A stretch of DNA of 64,000 bases, from positions 3,080,501 to 3,144,500 of the forward strand of contig NZ_CP060783.1 in the NCBI RefSeq assembly GCF_014489535.1. Reading direction: 5' to 3'. The stretch comes from Diaphorobacter aerolatus. Lineage in GTDB: Bacteria > Pseudomonadota > Gammaproteobacteria > Burkholderiales > Burkholderiaceae_C. A model generated the notes under the pieces. The model saw only the letters and a list, made by a program, of their open reading frames with translations, searched no databases and had not been told where the DNA came from. The translations under genes and the position numbers were made by a program. Positions 47,758 through 57,376 of this stretch are shown one piece after another. Numbering within the stretch: position 1 is the stretch's first letter; every line of letters begins with the position of its first letter.

Positions 47758-48608
47758 ATGCCGCACACCATCCGGCTGAACATTCGTTCCCACATGATTC
47801 ACCGGTCCACATCCCAATATGAGTTCGTCGCGTTGACGGATACCGGCCGAGTCCGCTCCAACAACGAAGATGCCATTGGCGTGAACGATGCGACAGGCGT
47901 TGCCGTACTGGCCGACGGCATGGGTGGATACAACGCCGGCGAGGTCGCAAGTTCTATGGCCGTCGGCTATGTGGACTCCCACCTCGCGCGCCTGCTGAAC
48001 GAGTTGGGAAACGATGTCACATCTACCGAGCTGCGCATCGCCATCGAAATGTGCATCAACGGCGCCAATCGCAACATATTGCAGGCCGCCCTGACCAGCC
48101 CGAACAAATGGGCATGGGGACGACCCTGGTCCTGGGCCTGTTCCGCAGCGATCGCCTGTTGCTGGCACACGTGGGCGATTCGCGCTGCTATCGCCTTCGC
48201 GACGGCGCGCTGGAACAACTCACGCGCGATCACTCGTGGTTGCAGGAGCAGCTCGATGCGGGCCTGATCACGCCCAAGCAGGCTGAAACATCGGAGCATG
48301 GCAATCTGGTCACCCGTGCGCTGGGTGTGGAAACCACCGTGCAGATTGACTTCAATGAGTTTCCGCTGGAGGCACAGGACATGTACATTCTGTGCTCGGA
48401 TGGCCTGACGGACATGATCGGCGACGAGGATCTTGCCGCGCTCGCCAACGCACCCGCACCTCTCACGGAGAAAGCACATCGCATGATCCAATTGGCCAAT
48501 GCCATGGGAGGGCGTGACAATATCAGCGTGGTTCTGATCCAGGCGGCCGGGGAAAGACAGAAGACCGTCCGGCCCAGCCTGATGTCGCGGCTGCTGCGAT
48601 CTCATTGA
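47758..48608 (+). CDS. PP2C-family Ser/Thr protein phosphatase (Stp1/PppA-like), frameshifted
   Basis: Manganese-dependent phosphatase, about 283 residues after repair. Motifs in order: VRSNNEDAIGV, VLADGMGGYNAGEVAS, MGMGTTLVLG, VGDSRCYRLRDG, LCSDGLTDMIG and GGRDNISVVL. Between ALTSP and EQMGMGTT (near 48102) one C is missing. ATG 47758 is taken; ATG 47794 is possible. Next to an FHA protein it suggests a phosphothreonine signalling pair, although no kinase gene is in the window. Confidence 0.88.
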
Positions 48609-48666
48609 GCCCGATCTTTGCTTATAGATAGATAACAGATAGCGCTTGAACTAGAAGGAAAAGATC

Positions 48667-49326
48667 ATGCCCAAAATGGTCGTATCGGTGGATGGAGTGG
48701 TCATCAAGGAAGTGCCCCTGACCAAGGAGCGCACCACGCTGGGCCGTCGCCCATATAACGACGTCGTCATCGACAACCTGGCCGTCAGCGGCGAACACGC
48801 GCTCCTGCACATGGCGGGGGACGATGTGGAAATCGAGGATCTCGGCAGCACCAACGGCACGCACGTCAACGGCAAATCCGTCAAGCGCCATAAATTGCGC
48901 GGCGGCGACACCATTGAACTCGGTCGCTACAAGATCCGCTTCGTCGACGAGGCCCCGGGCGGCGGCCACGCCGTGGATTTCGAAAAGACCATGCTCTTCA
49001 AACCCGGCATGGCCCTGCCCAAGGTTCCCAACTCGCGCCCCGCACCGCTCATGGCGTCCACGCCGCTGCAGGCCGACGTCAAGGTCCTGTCGGGCGCCGC
49101 CGCTGGCCGCCAAGTCTCGCTGGTCAAAGTGGTCACCACCATCGGCAAACCCGGCGTGGCAGTCGCCGCCATCACCAAACGCCACCACGGCTTTGTGCTG
49201 GCACATGTCGAAGGCGACGAAACCCCCATGCTCAACGGCGAACAGATCAGCAAGGACCCCGTCCCGCTCAAGGACGGCGACCGCATCGAGATCGTCGGCA
49301 CGACGATGCTGTTCATCCAGCGCTGA
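48667..49326 (+). CDS. FHA-domain protein
   Basis: A 219-residue protein with a clear N-terminal forkhead-associated domain (TTLGRRPYNDVVIDNLAVSG, EHALLH, DLGSTNGTHVNG, about residues 23-75) that binds phosphothreonine. The C-terminal half (VTTIGKPGVAVAAITKRHHG, then DGDRIEIVGTTMLFIQ) looks like a second degenerate FHA-like fold. Located 58 bp after the phosphatase, it probably belongs to the same regulatory unit. Confidence 0.9.
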   Translation: MPKMVVSVDGVVIKEVPLTKERTTLGRRPYNDVVIDNLAVSGEHALLHMAGDDVEIEDLGSTNGTHVNGKSVKRHKLRGGDTIELGRYKIRFVDEAPGGGHAVDFEKTMLFKPGMALPKVPNSRPAPLMASTPLQADVKVLSGAAAGRQVSLVKVVTTIGKPGVAVAAITKRHHGFVLAHVEGDETPMLNGEQISKDPVPLKDGDRIEIVGTTMLFIQR

Positions 49327-49494
49327 GCGATTCGCTGGGGCGGCTATGAGAGTTGAATTTTCAATAACATTTGCCGTGCCGAAAATGTAGCTGTTGACAC
49401 TTCTGCGCGGACAAAATTGTCATTTGTTACAAGTTCGGATCGCTGGATTTACCTGGAAATGACAATCCAAGGGGAACTGGCAGGTGGATCAAGG

Positions 49495-49512
49495 TTGGCA
49501 CGGTCCCTGCTT
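49495..49512 (+). promoter_or_regulatory. Sigma-54 promoter of pilA
   Basis: TTGGCACGGTCCCTGCTT contains the -24 GG and -12 GC elements with correct spacing, about 80 bp upstream of pilA. Pilin genes of this type are usually activated by PilS/PilR through RpoN; regulator genes are not in the window. Confidence 0.8.
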
Positions 49513-49568
49513 ATAAGATGACAAGACTTGAGGCTCACGGAGTAATCCTCAAGGTCCCTTTCAATTAA

Positions 49569-50069
<501 letters not shown>

Positions 50070-50084
50070 TATTTACTATTTAGT

Positions 50085-50094
50085 AAAAAGGGCC
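50085..50094 (+). terminator. Left arm of pilA terminator, split by an IS
   Basis: AAAAAGGGCC here and GGCCCTTTTT at 51496-51505 are perfect complements that now flank the IS3-family element. Without the insertion they form a canonical terminator 16 bp after pilA with loop TTT. Confidence 0.8.
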
Positions 50095-50097
50095 TTT

Positions 50098-51492
50098 TGA
50101 ACTGCACCCCAAAAGTTGGACACCAGTCCAACCAATGGGGTGTTTTTCATGGCGAAATACGATGAGAGCTTCAAGCTCGAAATAGTGCAGAAGTATCTGG
50201 GGGAAAGATTGGCCACAAGGTCTTGGCCAAGCAAGCGGGCTTGGTTACGACGCTCCTGAGCCGATGGATACATAACTACCAAGAGCATGGCATCAAGGGG
50301 CTGCGCAAGAAATACAGCCGCTACAGCGCCCAGTTCAAACTGAACGTGTTTGCCCAAGTCAGACGCCGGGGCAGGCGGGGTAGTAGTCCAATGGCGACGC
50401 CTATACGATCAGGGCGGTGTGCAAGCACTTCATTCCTGACCCAGAGGGCGCCCTCCCAAGATGCCAACATCCAAACCTACCCCCACCGCGCCAGATCAAG
50501 CGCAAGACTGGCACACCGTTGCGTGACTGCGCAAAGAAAACGAGGCATTGCGTGCGGAGGTTGCCTACCTAAAAAACTCGAGGCCTCGGTTCGAGCCAGC
50601 CGGCAAGCTGCACCCAAAGGGCGCAAGCCGTCCTCGAGCTAAGGCCTCACCACTCGTTAAGTACGCTGCTGCTGGCAGCGCACCTGTCACGCAGCACGTT
50701 TTACTACCAAGCCAAGGCGCTGCAGGCGGGGGACAAGTATGCCCAGCTCAAGGCCTGTATCCGAGCCGTGTACGAACGCCACAAGGGCAGTTACGGCTAT
50801 CGGCGCATTACGGCAGAGCTGATGCGTAGCGGCCAGCAGGTCAACCAAAAGACGGTGCAGTGCCTTTATGAACGATATGTCGTTGAAGTCGCTCGTGCGT
50901 CCTAAAAAATATCGATCCTATCGGGGAGAGGTGAGCACAACGCCCAATCTGCTCAACCGCCAGTTCAAGGCCAAGCGGCCCAATGAGAAACGGGTGACCG
51001 ATGTGACCGAACTCAACGTAAGGGCGAGAAGCTCTACCCCTCGCTCGTCATGGACCTATTCAATGGAGAAATCGTGGCCTATGAGATGCAGGAGCGCCCG
51101 CTCTTCCCGCTGGTGAGCAATATGCTCAAGAAGGCACTGGCAAGGCTTACGGACAAGCAGGCCCTGTGCTGCACTCGAACCGAGACTGGCACTACCACAT
51201 GCTTGCATATCGGCAGCAGCTAGCCGCAAACGGTGTGACCCAAAGCATGTCCCGCAAGGGAATTGGCTGGACAACGCTGCGATGGAGAGTTTCTTTGGAA
51301 CACTAAAATCGGAGTTCTTTAAGCTGAACAGGTTTGAGAGCATCGAGCAACTGCGCAAAGAGTTGCACGACTACATTCACTACTACAACCACCACCGACT
51401 GAAGTTCAAACTAGAAGGCCTGAGTCCGGTGGAGTACCCGACTCAGGCCTCGGGCCTCTAATATTCAACTGTCAAACTTCTGGGGCAGTTCA
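50098..51492 (+). mobile_element. IS3-family (IS150-group) insertion in the pilA terminator loop
   Basis: A 1395-bp element. Left end TGAACTGCACCCCAAAAGTT and right end, read inward, TGAACTGCCCCAGAAGTTT are imperfect inverted repeats. The 3-bp target duplication TTT lies at 50095-50097 and 51493-51495. Size, ends and duplication fit the IS3 family. Confidence 0.9.
50149..51461 (+). pseudogene. IS3-family transposase OrfA/OrfB, several frameshifts
   Basis: OrfA begins MAKYDESFKLEIVQKYLGG and continues after an indel as KVLAKQAGLVTTLLSRWIHN (HTH). OrfB pieces include HKGSYGYRRITAELMRSGQQ, an rve core with KRVTDVTELNV, LYPSLVMDLFNGEIVAYEM and GNWLDNAAMESFFGTLKSEF, and the tail LHDYIHYYNHHRLKFKLEGL. 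These are spread over three frames. At least one break (AACGTAAGGG, one A short) matches the homopolymer-deletion pattern, so the real gene may be less damaged than it looks. Confidence 0.8.
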
Positions 51493-51511
51493 TTTGGCCC
51501 TTTTTATTTAA

Positions 51512-52965
51512 ATGAATTTTTTTAAAAAAAACTTTAGAAGAATCTCAATAATATTTGTTATTGTCATCGCTGCGCTTCTGGTGATGCTTCCAAACTGGAA
51601 TATCTTCTGGGTTCAAAGCTGGTATGATGCCCAGCGTATAGGTTTATTAATAGCGATACTGTTCGGAGTAAGCTTTGTATGCTTTTGCTCGTATGCTAAA
51701 TTCGAGCGTATGCTGTATGTTCATAGATCTATTTTTGGGTTGTTTGCAATCCTGTTGTTATTTGGAGTTGTCTCTGCGAATTCAGCAGAGAGGCCGTACT
51801 GGGCGTTTTTAGAAATTTCTTTAATTTTGGGGTGCATGGGCTTAATTTGGGCAGTTTTTTTGGCCAGGCCTCTTGTCGGATATGATGTATTTGACGGTAT
51901 ATTTGCACGCATGGTCTTGCTTCTGTCAGTCATTTTGATACTCAAAGCATTAATCATATTAATATTGATGCTTTATTTTAATGATTCTTACATAGAGATT
52001 TGGGATCTATTTCATGGTTTTGAGAATGTGAGATTCGCTGGGCAATTTTTTTCGATATCTCTGCCCTTGTTGTATATTATTTTCTTTCTCCGTCAGTAGG
52101 GGGAATTGAGAAAAATATCAGCTGGTTTGTCGTAGTCTTTTTATGGGCGCTGACAATCGCTTCAGGCACTCGAGGTACATGGATGGCAATGGCTGTAGTT
52201 ATGGGCTGTGCTTTTTTTATGGGTGCTATGGGGAGAAAGTGGTTCTTCTTGCAGTTTCTGGGATCCCTATCTGGCATGCTACTGTACAAAGTATTTGTAT
52301 GGGGAATAAGTTCCATGGGCTTTGAAGTATTGCATTTGGCTGGGGATCGAATTAGTGCGACTATGTCAAGCAGAGGTGTATTATGGGGTCAAGCTATTTT
52401 GATGATGCAGAAAAAACCAATTCTAGGTTTTGGCCCTATGCATTTTGCAAATATTCCTAACTCATACGCTGCGCATCCGCACCAGTCACTATTGCAATGG
52501 GTTTCGGAGTGGGGGGTGCCGTCTGCAATTTTAATGGCTATGATGGTTATCTTTTCCATATACTCTATGGTTAAGCATTCCAAAATACTTATAAAGGAAA
52601 ATGATCCCAACGCGCCATTGTATTTTTGCCTAAGCACGGCTTTGTTTTCATCTTTAGTCCAAAGTCAAGTAGATGGTGTTTTTGTAATTCCCTATACTCA
52701 ATTTTGGATTGTTTTAATATTAGGTTGGCTAATTTCTGTCCATTTTCAAACTGTAGGCGGTAAAAATAATCAATCAAAATATTTCAAGATTCATGTCTTC
52801 TGGATCCATGGTATTTTGTTTGCCGTTGTCTTGATGCTATTCTCGGTGTTTATTTATGAGGCGCCTAGGACTTATGCTGGATACAACCTTTTGTTGGAGT
52901 CCGGTATGAAAAGATATGAACCGAGATTTTGGCTTCATGGCGTTATTGGCCAAAGTGGGAAGTAG
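51512..52965 (+). CDS. O-antigen ligase/Wzy_C-like membrane protein, frameshifted, 3' end at IS terminus
   Basis: Polytopic membrane protein, about 484 residues after repair, with ten or more helices. The ligase-type motif region reads IASGTRGTWMAMAVVMGC, then GFGPMHFANIPNSYAAHPHQ and SLLQWVSEWGVPSAILMAMM. A base is missing near 52070-52095, where IIFFLRQ meets a stop while another frame continues SVGGIEKNISWFVVV. Next to pilA such proteins transfer glycans to pilin; that role is inferred. The final TAG stop is made by T plus the first two bases of an IS-like end, so the natural C-terminus is probably lost. Confidence 0.75.
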
Positions 52966-52996
52966 TCGCCGCCGAAATATTTATTTCTAGGCGACT
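52964..52996. repeat. Solo IS terminus resembling the 54986 element end
   Basis: AGTCGCC...GGCGACT hairpin whose sequence (AGTCGCCGCCGAAATATTTA) closely matches the left end of the element at 54986 (AGTCGTCCCTGAAATATTCA). The rest of that element type is missing here; another IS follows within 60 bp. Confidence 0.55.
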
Positions 52997-53019
52997 TTAT
53001 CCCTTCCTGCGGATTCAAT

Positions 53020-54110
53020 CGGTTAAGGAAATTCTGCAAAACTCCCGCTGAAGGCAGTCGCCCTCAGCGCAATTCTGCGATCATCGCCACATGAAGCAAA
53101 TCAGTCTGGGCTTGAACCTGTCGACCAAGAAGACTCGCAAGCGCGAATTTCTCGAAGAGATGGACAAGGTGGTTCCGTGGGATGTACTTGTGCAAATCGT
53201 CGCACCTCACTGCACCAAAGCCAGGACCGGGCGTCCAGCGTTCTCCGTCGAGACGATGCTGCGCATTCACTACCTGCAGCAATGGTTCGGCCTGAGTGAT
53301 CCGGCCATGGGGAATCCTTGCACGACGTGCCCGTGTACCGCGAGTTTGCCAAGCTTGATTGTGTGCTTGAGCGACTGCCTGACGAGAGCACCATCCTGCG
53401 CTTTCGTCATCTCCTGGAGAAGAACAATCTGGCCCCGGACATGTTGCGTGTGGTCAACGCCCTGCTGAGCTACAAGGGCTTGCTGCTCAAGACCGGAACG
53501 GCTGTCGATGCCACGCTGATCAACGCACCCAGTTTAACAAAGAATGCCCGCGGTGAACGCGACCCTGAGATGCACCAGACCAAGAAGGGCAATCAGTGGT
53601 ACTTCGGAATGAAGGCTCACATTGGCGTGGACGCCGATTCGGGGTTGGTGTATGCGGTCATTACGACAGCGGCCAATGTGAATGATGTGACGCAGGCCAA
53701 TGCCTTGCTGCATGGCGAGGACGTTGAGGCGTATGGTGACTCGGGATACCAGGGCGCTGACAAGCGGCCCGATGCTCGCAGTGATGTGCGCTGGCATGCG
53801 GCAATGCGCCCCGGCAAGCGCAAAGCCTTGGACAAGTCGCAGTGCAAAGAACGCCTTGCCGATCAGATACAGACGATCAACGCACGCATCCGCGCCAAGG
53901 TGGAACACCCCTTTGGGGTCATCAAGCAGCAGTTCGGATTTGCCAAGGTGCGCTACAAAAGGCTTGGCGAAAAACACAGGACAGATCGTCACGTTGTTTG
54001 CGCTTGCCAATCTATGGATGGCTCGCAACAAGCTGCTGGCATTGCAGGCATAAGGGCGTCTGAAAACAGCCTCAGGGTATTTGAGCGGAGTGTTTGAAAC
54101 GCATTCTGAA
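53020..54110 (+). mobile_element. IS5-family element (ends approximate)
   Basis: A one-gene element around the transposase at 53091-54053. The left end probably begins near GGTTAAGGAAATTCTGC (53021). On the right I cannot find a good inverted copy, only weak similarity near 54083-54106, so the right end may be damaged. Confidence 0.6.
53091..54053 (+). CDS. IS5-family transposase, two compensating frameshifts
   Basis: DDE transposase of about 320 residues. N-terminus MKQISLGLNLSTKKTRKREF, DUF772-like region FSVETMLRIHYLQQWFGLSD. A base is missing near 53312 (PAM-EESLHD-VPVYREF). The core has GTAVDATLINAP, GMKAHIGVDADSGLVYAV, YGDSGYQGADKR and VEHPFGVIKQQFGFAKVRYK. An extra A near 53958 shifts the end away from the expected KNTGQIVTLFALANLWMARN. 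Net length change is zero. Confidence 0.85.
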
Positions 54111-54207
54111 ACGGCGCTGCATTAGATTACCATCCTTCGGAGCATTCAAATGCGCACCTTGATCGCTTCCCATATCGAAAAATGAGTTTTCCAGACCTTC
54201 GTTAATT

Positions 54208-54987
54208 ATGAATGTAAATAGAATCAAATTTTCGGCTAAAGCCTCGGGAGTACACTTTCTGATCAGTTTGTTACAAACTGGTTTGGCAGCTATTTTGGTA
54301 CATTGTGTTTGGTTTCCGTCGCCATTGGGTAGTTTGCTTGGCGCTCAATATCTTTTTAAGGTATTGATTATTGTTATTTTTATTTCTGGACCATTATTGA
54401 CGGCTATATTGTCAAATCCTTCAAAAAAAAGAAGAGAGCAATGGTTGGATTGGTTGCTAATAGGAGGGATTCAGAGTTTGGCGCTGTGTTTTGGACTGTA
54501 TGGCATAGGATTGACCAGGCCAGTCGCAGTGGTGTTCGAGGTTGATCGTTTTGTGGTTGTTTCAATTGGGGATATTTATCAAAGTTCGTCTAGTAAAACG
54601 GAAAAATCGTTTGCAAGCAATTCTTGGGCGGGCCCTGTTTGGCTTGGAGTAAGAGAGCCCCGCAGCAGTGATGAGAGGCTCGAAAATATTGAGTTATCGA
54701 TAAACGGAATTGAGCCTAGCCTTCGACCCGATTGGTGGCAGAATTTGGAAAAAAGCACGACAGCGATGAGGCGGCGAGCTCAATCATTGAAGTACATTGT
54801 TCCGACTCTCGATTCGGAATCACAGAATATGATTCGCGAGGCAGTTGCTCAAACGAACACTAAAATTGACGAGTTGAGTTTTTTGCCTTTAGTGAGTAGA
54901 AAAAACCTCGATAGCTGGGTTGTATTGATTGACGCGCAAACAAAAATAGTGGGTTATGCACCGATAAGTGGCTTTAGGGATAAATAG
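54208..54987 (+). CDS. tfpZ: TfpX/TfpZ-family type IV pilin accessory protein
   Basis: A 259-residue membrane protein of the pilin-specific accessory group. Three hydrophobic segments: GVHFLISLLQTGLAAILVHC, YLFKVLIIVIFISGPLLTAI and WLLIGGIQSLALCFGLYGIG. Then the family phrase RPVAVVFEVDRFVVVSIGDI and an extracytoplasmic tail to IVGYAPISGFRDK. Such proteins assist assembly of a particular pilin type and are encoded beside its pilA. Here an IS5-type element separates it from the pilA side. Its stop TAG is completed by the terminus of the next IS. Confidence 0.82.
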   Translation: MNVNRIKFSAKASGVHFLISLLQTGLAAILVHCVWFPSPLGSLLGAQYLFKVLIIVIFISGPLLTAILSNPSKKRREQWLDWLLIGGIQSLALCFGLYGIGLTRPVAVVFEVDRFVVVSIGDIYQSSSSKTEKSFASNSWAGPVWLGVREPRSSDERLENIELSINGIEPSLRPDWWQNLEKSTTAMRRRAQSLKYIVPTLDSESQNMIREAVAQTNTKIDELSFLPLVSRKNLDSWVVLIDAQTKIVGYAPISGFRDK

Positions 54988-55007
54988 TCGTCCCTGAAAT
55001 ATTCATT

Positions 55008-56547
55008 TCAAGCGACTCTACCCTCGCCCAAGGGTTGCCAGCGCTCGCAGCCCATGACTCGCAGCCAGCCCGAACTGGCTCGCTCAAGTCCGGCGAGGGT
55101 TGTTCTCTCAACGCGACGCAGCCCTTCTGACGCCAGCGTGCATACGGCGTGCAGCCACAAAAAAATCGCCCACAAAAAGGCAATCCCTTCCTCGCGATCA
55201 TGCGCAGCAGCCACCTGAGGTTGTAGCCCGCCGCACACAACACCGCATGCACGCTGTCGCCCTGCTCGCCCTTGAGAGGGCAGCGGTTCATGCGGTGATC
55301 AGCCTTGAGGTGCCCGATGATCGGCTCGATGGCCTGGCGGCGCTTGAGTTGTTGCCGCTCCTGTGCGCTGAGCCGTTTGCTCTTTCCCCGGTGCACGATG
55401 CGCACATCCGGGTTGTCCGCATCCACACCCGGTAGCCCAGATCGACAACGGCTCTCGTGGGCCGGGCCTGACAGTCCTGCATCAGGATGCGGCACTGCTC
55501 CAGTTGTTCGCTCAGCGTGTGTCCGTCATACGGATTGCCCGCAAACGCCCGGGCGCCCACGATCAGGTTGCCCCTGAGCGTGCTGGCGATGCCCACCTTC
55601 ACGCCAAACTCGTAGGGCTGTCTGGCCTTGCCCTTGCTGATGCAGCTGACCTCCGGGGCATGCCATGCGTAGAGCTTGGGATGCCCCTCAACGGGTTTGC
55701 GCTGGCGGCTTTGGGTGGCGATGCGTGCGGCTTTGTCCAGGGTCTCTTGCAATGCCTGGCGCACCGCGTGACCAAGGGCGCTGGCCTTGCGCCCGATCTC
55801 GCGCACCAGCCTGCCCACGATGGTGCGCTGGCGCTTGATGGCCCGGCGCATGCGCTTGAACTGGCGGGCATGGGCGTAGCGTCCGGCCTTGCGGCTGAGT
55901 TCCTTGCCTTCCTTGGCAAAGGTCTGCTTGAGCTCGATGCCATTGTCCCTGGCGGCCTGCACCAGCCTGGCGCGTGCCGTCTCCAGCAGGCGGCTGTCGA
56001 TGGGGTGGGCAATCGCCTTGGATTGCACGGTGCTGTCCACGATCACCTGGCTGAGTTGCTGAGGGGAGACCAGCTTGAGCTGCACGGCCACCCGAATCGT
56101 CTGCGCCAGCAATTCCTCCACGCCTTCTTCGCCCAGCAGTCGGCGGAATTTGACCAGGGTGGTGGCGTCGCAGGGCGGGCGATCCTCGTAGTAGGCGCAG
56201 CCCGAGAAGAACTGCCAGCGCGGCGTGTCCGCCCAGCGGGCCACCACTGCCTCATCCGATTCATTGAACGCGTGCTTGAGGTACAGCAGCGAGATCATGA
56301 TGCGCAGCGGCACGCGCGGTCGCCCCGCATGGCTCGCGCGAGCAGCACGCTGCACCTGCTCGCCGAAGAGATCCAGATCGGGCAGAGCCGCACCTGTGCG
56401 CGCCTTGCGAGAAAAGACCTGGGCGACCTGCGCCTCGATCTCCTGCCAGGGCATGCGCGAGGCCAGCACAGCCAGCGGATGGCGCACATCGATCATGTGA
56501 TCAATGCGCGAGCGGAAGAAATCATCGGTGGCGGGGCAGGCAAACAT
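55008..56547 (-). CDS. IS5/IS1182-type transposase, two frameshifts
   Basis: DDE transposase of about 513 residues after repair. From ATG 56547: MFACPATDDFFRSRIDHMID, DUF772 part VPLRIMISLLYLKHAFNESD, DDE core VIVDSTVQSKAIAHPIDSRL, YEFGVKVGIASTLRGNLIVG and VVDLGYR. A missing G near 55433 leads to GVDADNPDVRIVHRGKSKRL and EPIIGHLKADHRMNRCPLKG. A second missing base near 55186 restores IAFLWAIFLWLHAVCT and the stop at 55008, 22 bp inside the IS end. Confidence 0.85.
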
Positions 56548-56553
56548 CACGGC

Positions 56554-56600
56554 AAAACTCCCAGAAAACTGGTGCTATTGGATAACAAACTGGGAGTTTT
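56554..56600. promoter_or_regulatory. Hairpin upstream of the IS5/IS1182-type transposase
   Basis: Perfect 11-bp inverted repeat AAAACTCCCAG / CTGGGAGTTTT with a 25-nt loop, inside the IS just before the transposase start. It could be a protein-binding site or a leader hairpin limiting read-through from outside. Confidence 0.5.
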
Positions 56601-56663
56601 GGGGATCGAGAGTTGCCCCGAGAGGCTGTGTGCTTGCGGGTTCCTGAGGTTATTCAGGTGCGA

Positions 56664-57186
56664 CTAAATAGCGTTAATATATAAATTGTTGAATTTTCCT
56701 CCGCGCTTCTCTGTCACTTTTATGCCATCAATTTTCATCTTCTGATCCACCGCCTTACACATATCATAAATAGTCAACAAGGCAATCTGCACCGCAGTCA
56801 GCGCCTCCATCTCCACCCCGTCTGCCCACGGTTTCCACTGTTGCGGCGCATTGAACGGATGATTCCGATTCCTTGATTTCAAAATCCACGGCCACCCGAG
56901 TCAATGCCAGTGGGTGGCATAGCGGGATCAGATCGCTGGTTTTTTTCGCGGCCATGATGCCTGCGATGCGGGATATTCCCAGGACGTCGCCTTTTTTGGC
57001 TGTGCCTGCCTGGATGATTGCCAGTGTGGCCGGCTGCATCTTGATTTCACCGGTGGCCACTGCGACGCGGTGCGTGGCCTGTTTGCTGCCGACATCAACC
57101 ATGTGCGCCTGGCCGTGTTGGTCAAAGTGCGTGAGGGTCGGTTGAGTCTGTTCGGGCTGGTTGCTGGAAGGGGTGTCATTGCTCAT
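56664..57186 (-). CDS. moaC: Cyclic pyranopterin monophosphate synthase MoaC, frameshifted, altered C-terminus
   Basis: Second step of molybdenum cofactor synthesis. Motifs: [60 protein letters not shown] and [20 protein letters not shown]. Near 56815-56835 (VETVG to VEMEAL) two bases are missing, both in short runs. The normal end after VTEKRGGK is replaced by FNNLYINAI in AT-rich DNA, and the TAG stop is completed by the IS terminus at 56665. About 174 residues. Confidence 0.85.
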
Positions 57187-57376
57187 GGGGCAAAATCAGT
57201 TAACGTAGGTGGGGACGGTTCACCTTGGATGATCCGAGGAGTGGCGCGTCGGCTTTTTGTTTCTCCCTCGCCTGCGGGTAACGCAATCGGATGCAACCAT
57301 TGTGGGCTCGGGGCATCATACGATCCTCGATGCGCTGTTGGCGCGGTGGTCTGGGCGTTGTCGGGTCTTTGACGGA

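Larger units (their letters stand above)
54982..56669 (-). mobile_element. IS5/IS1182-type element with AAAT target duplication
   Basis: Element of 1680 bp (54986-56665). Left end AGTCGTCCCTGAAATATTC; right end read inward AGTCGCACCTGAATAACC: 13 of the first 16 positions agree. AAAT flanks it at 54982-54985 and 56666-56669. Transposase on the minus strand fills most of it. It sits between tfpZ and moaC. Confidence 0.8.
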
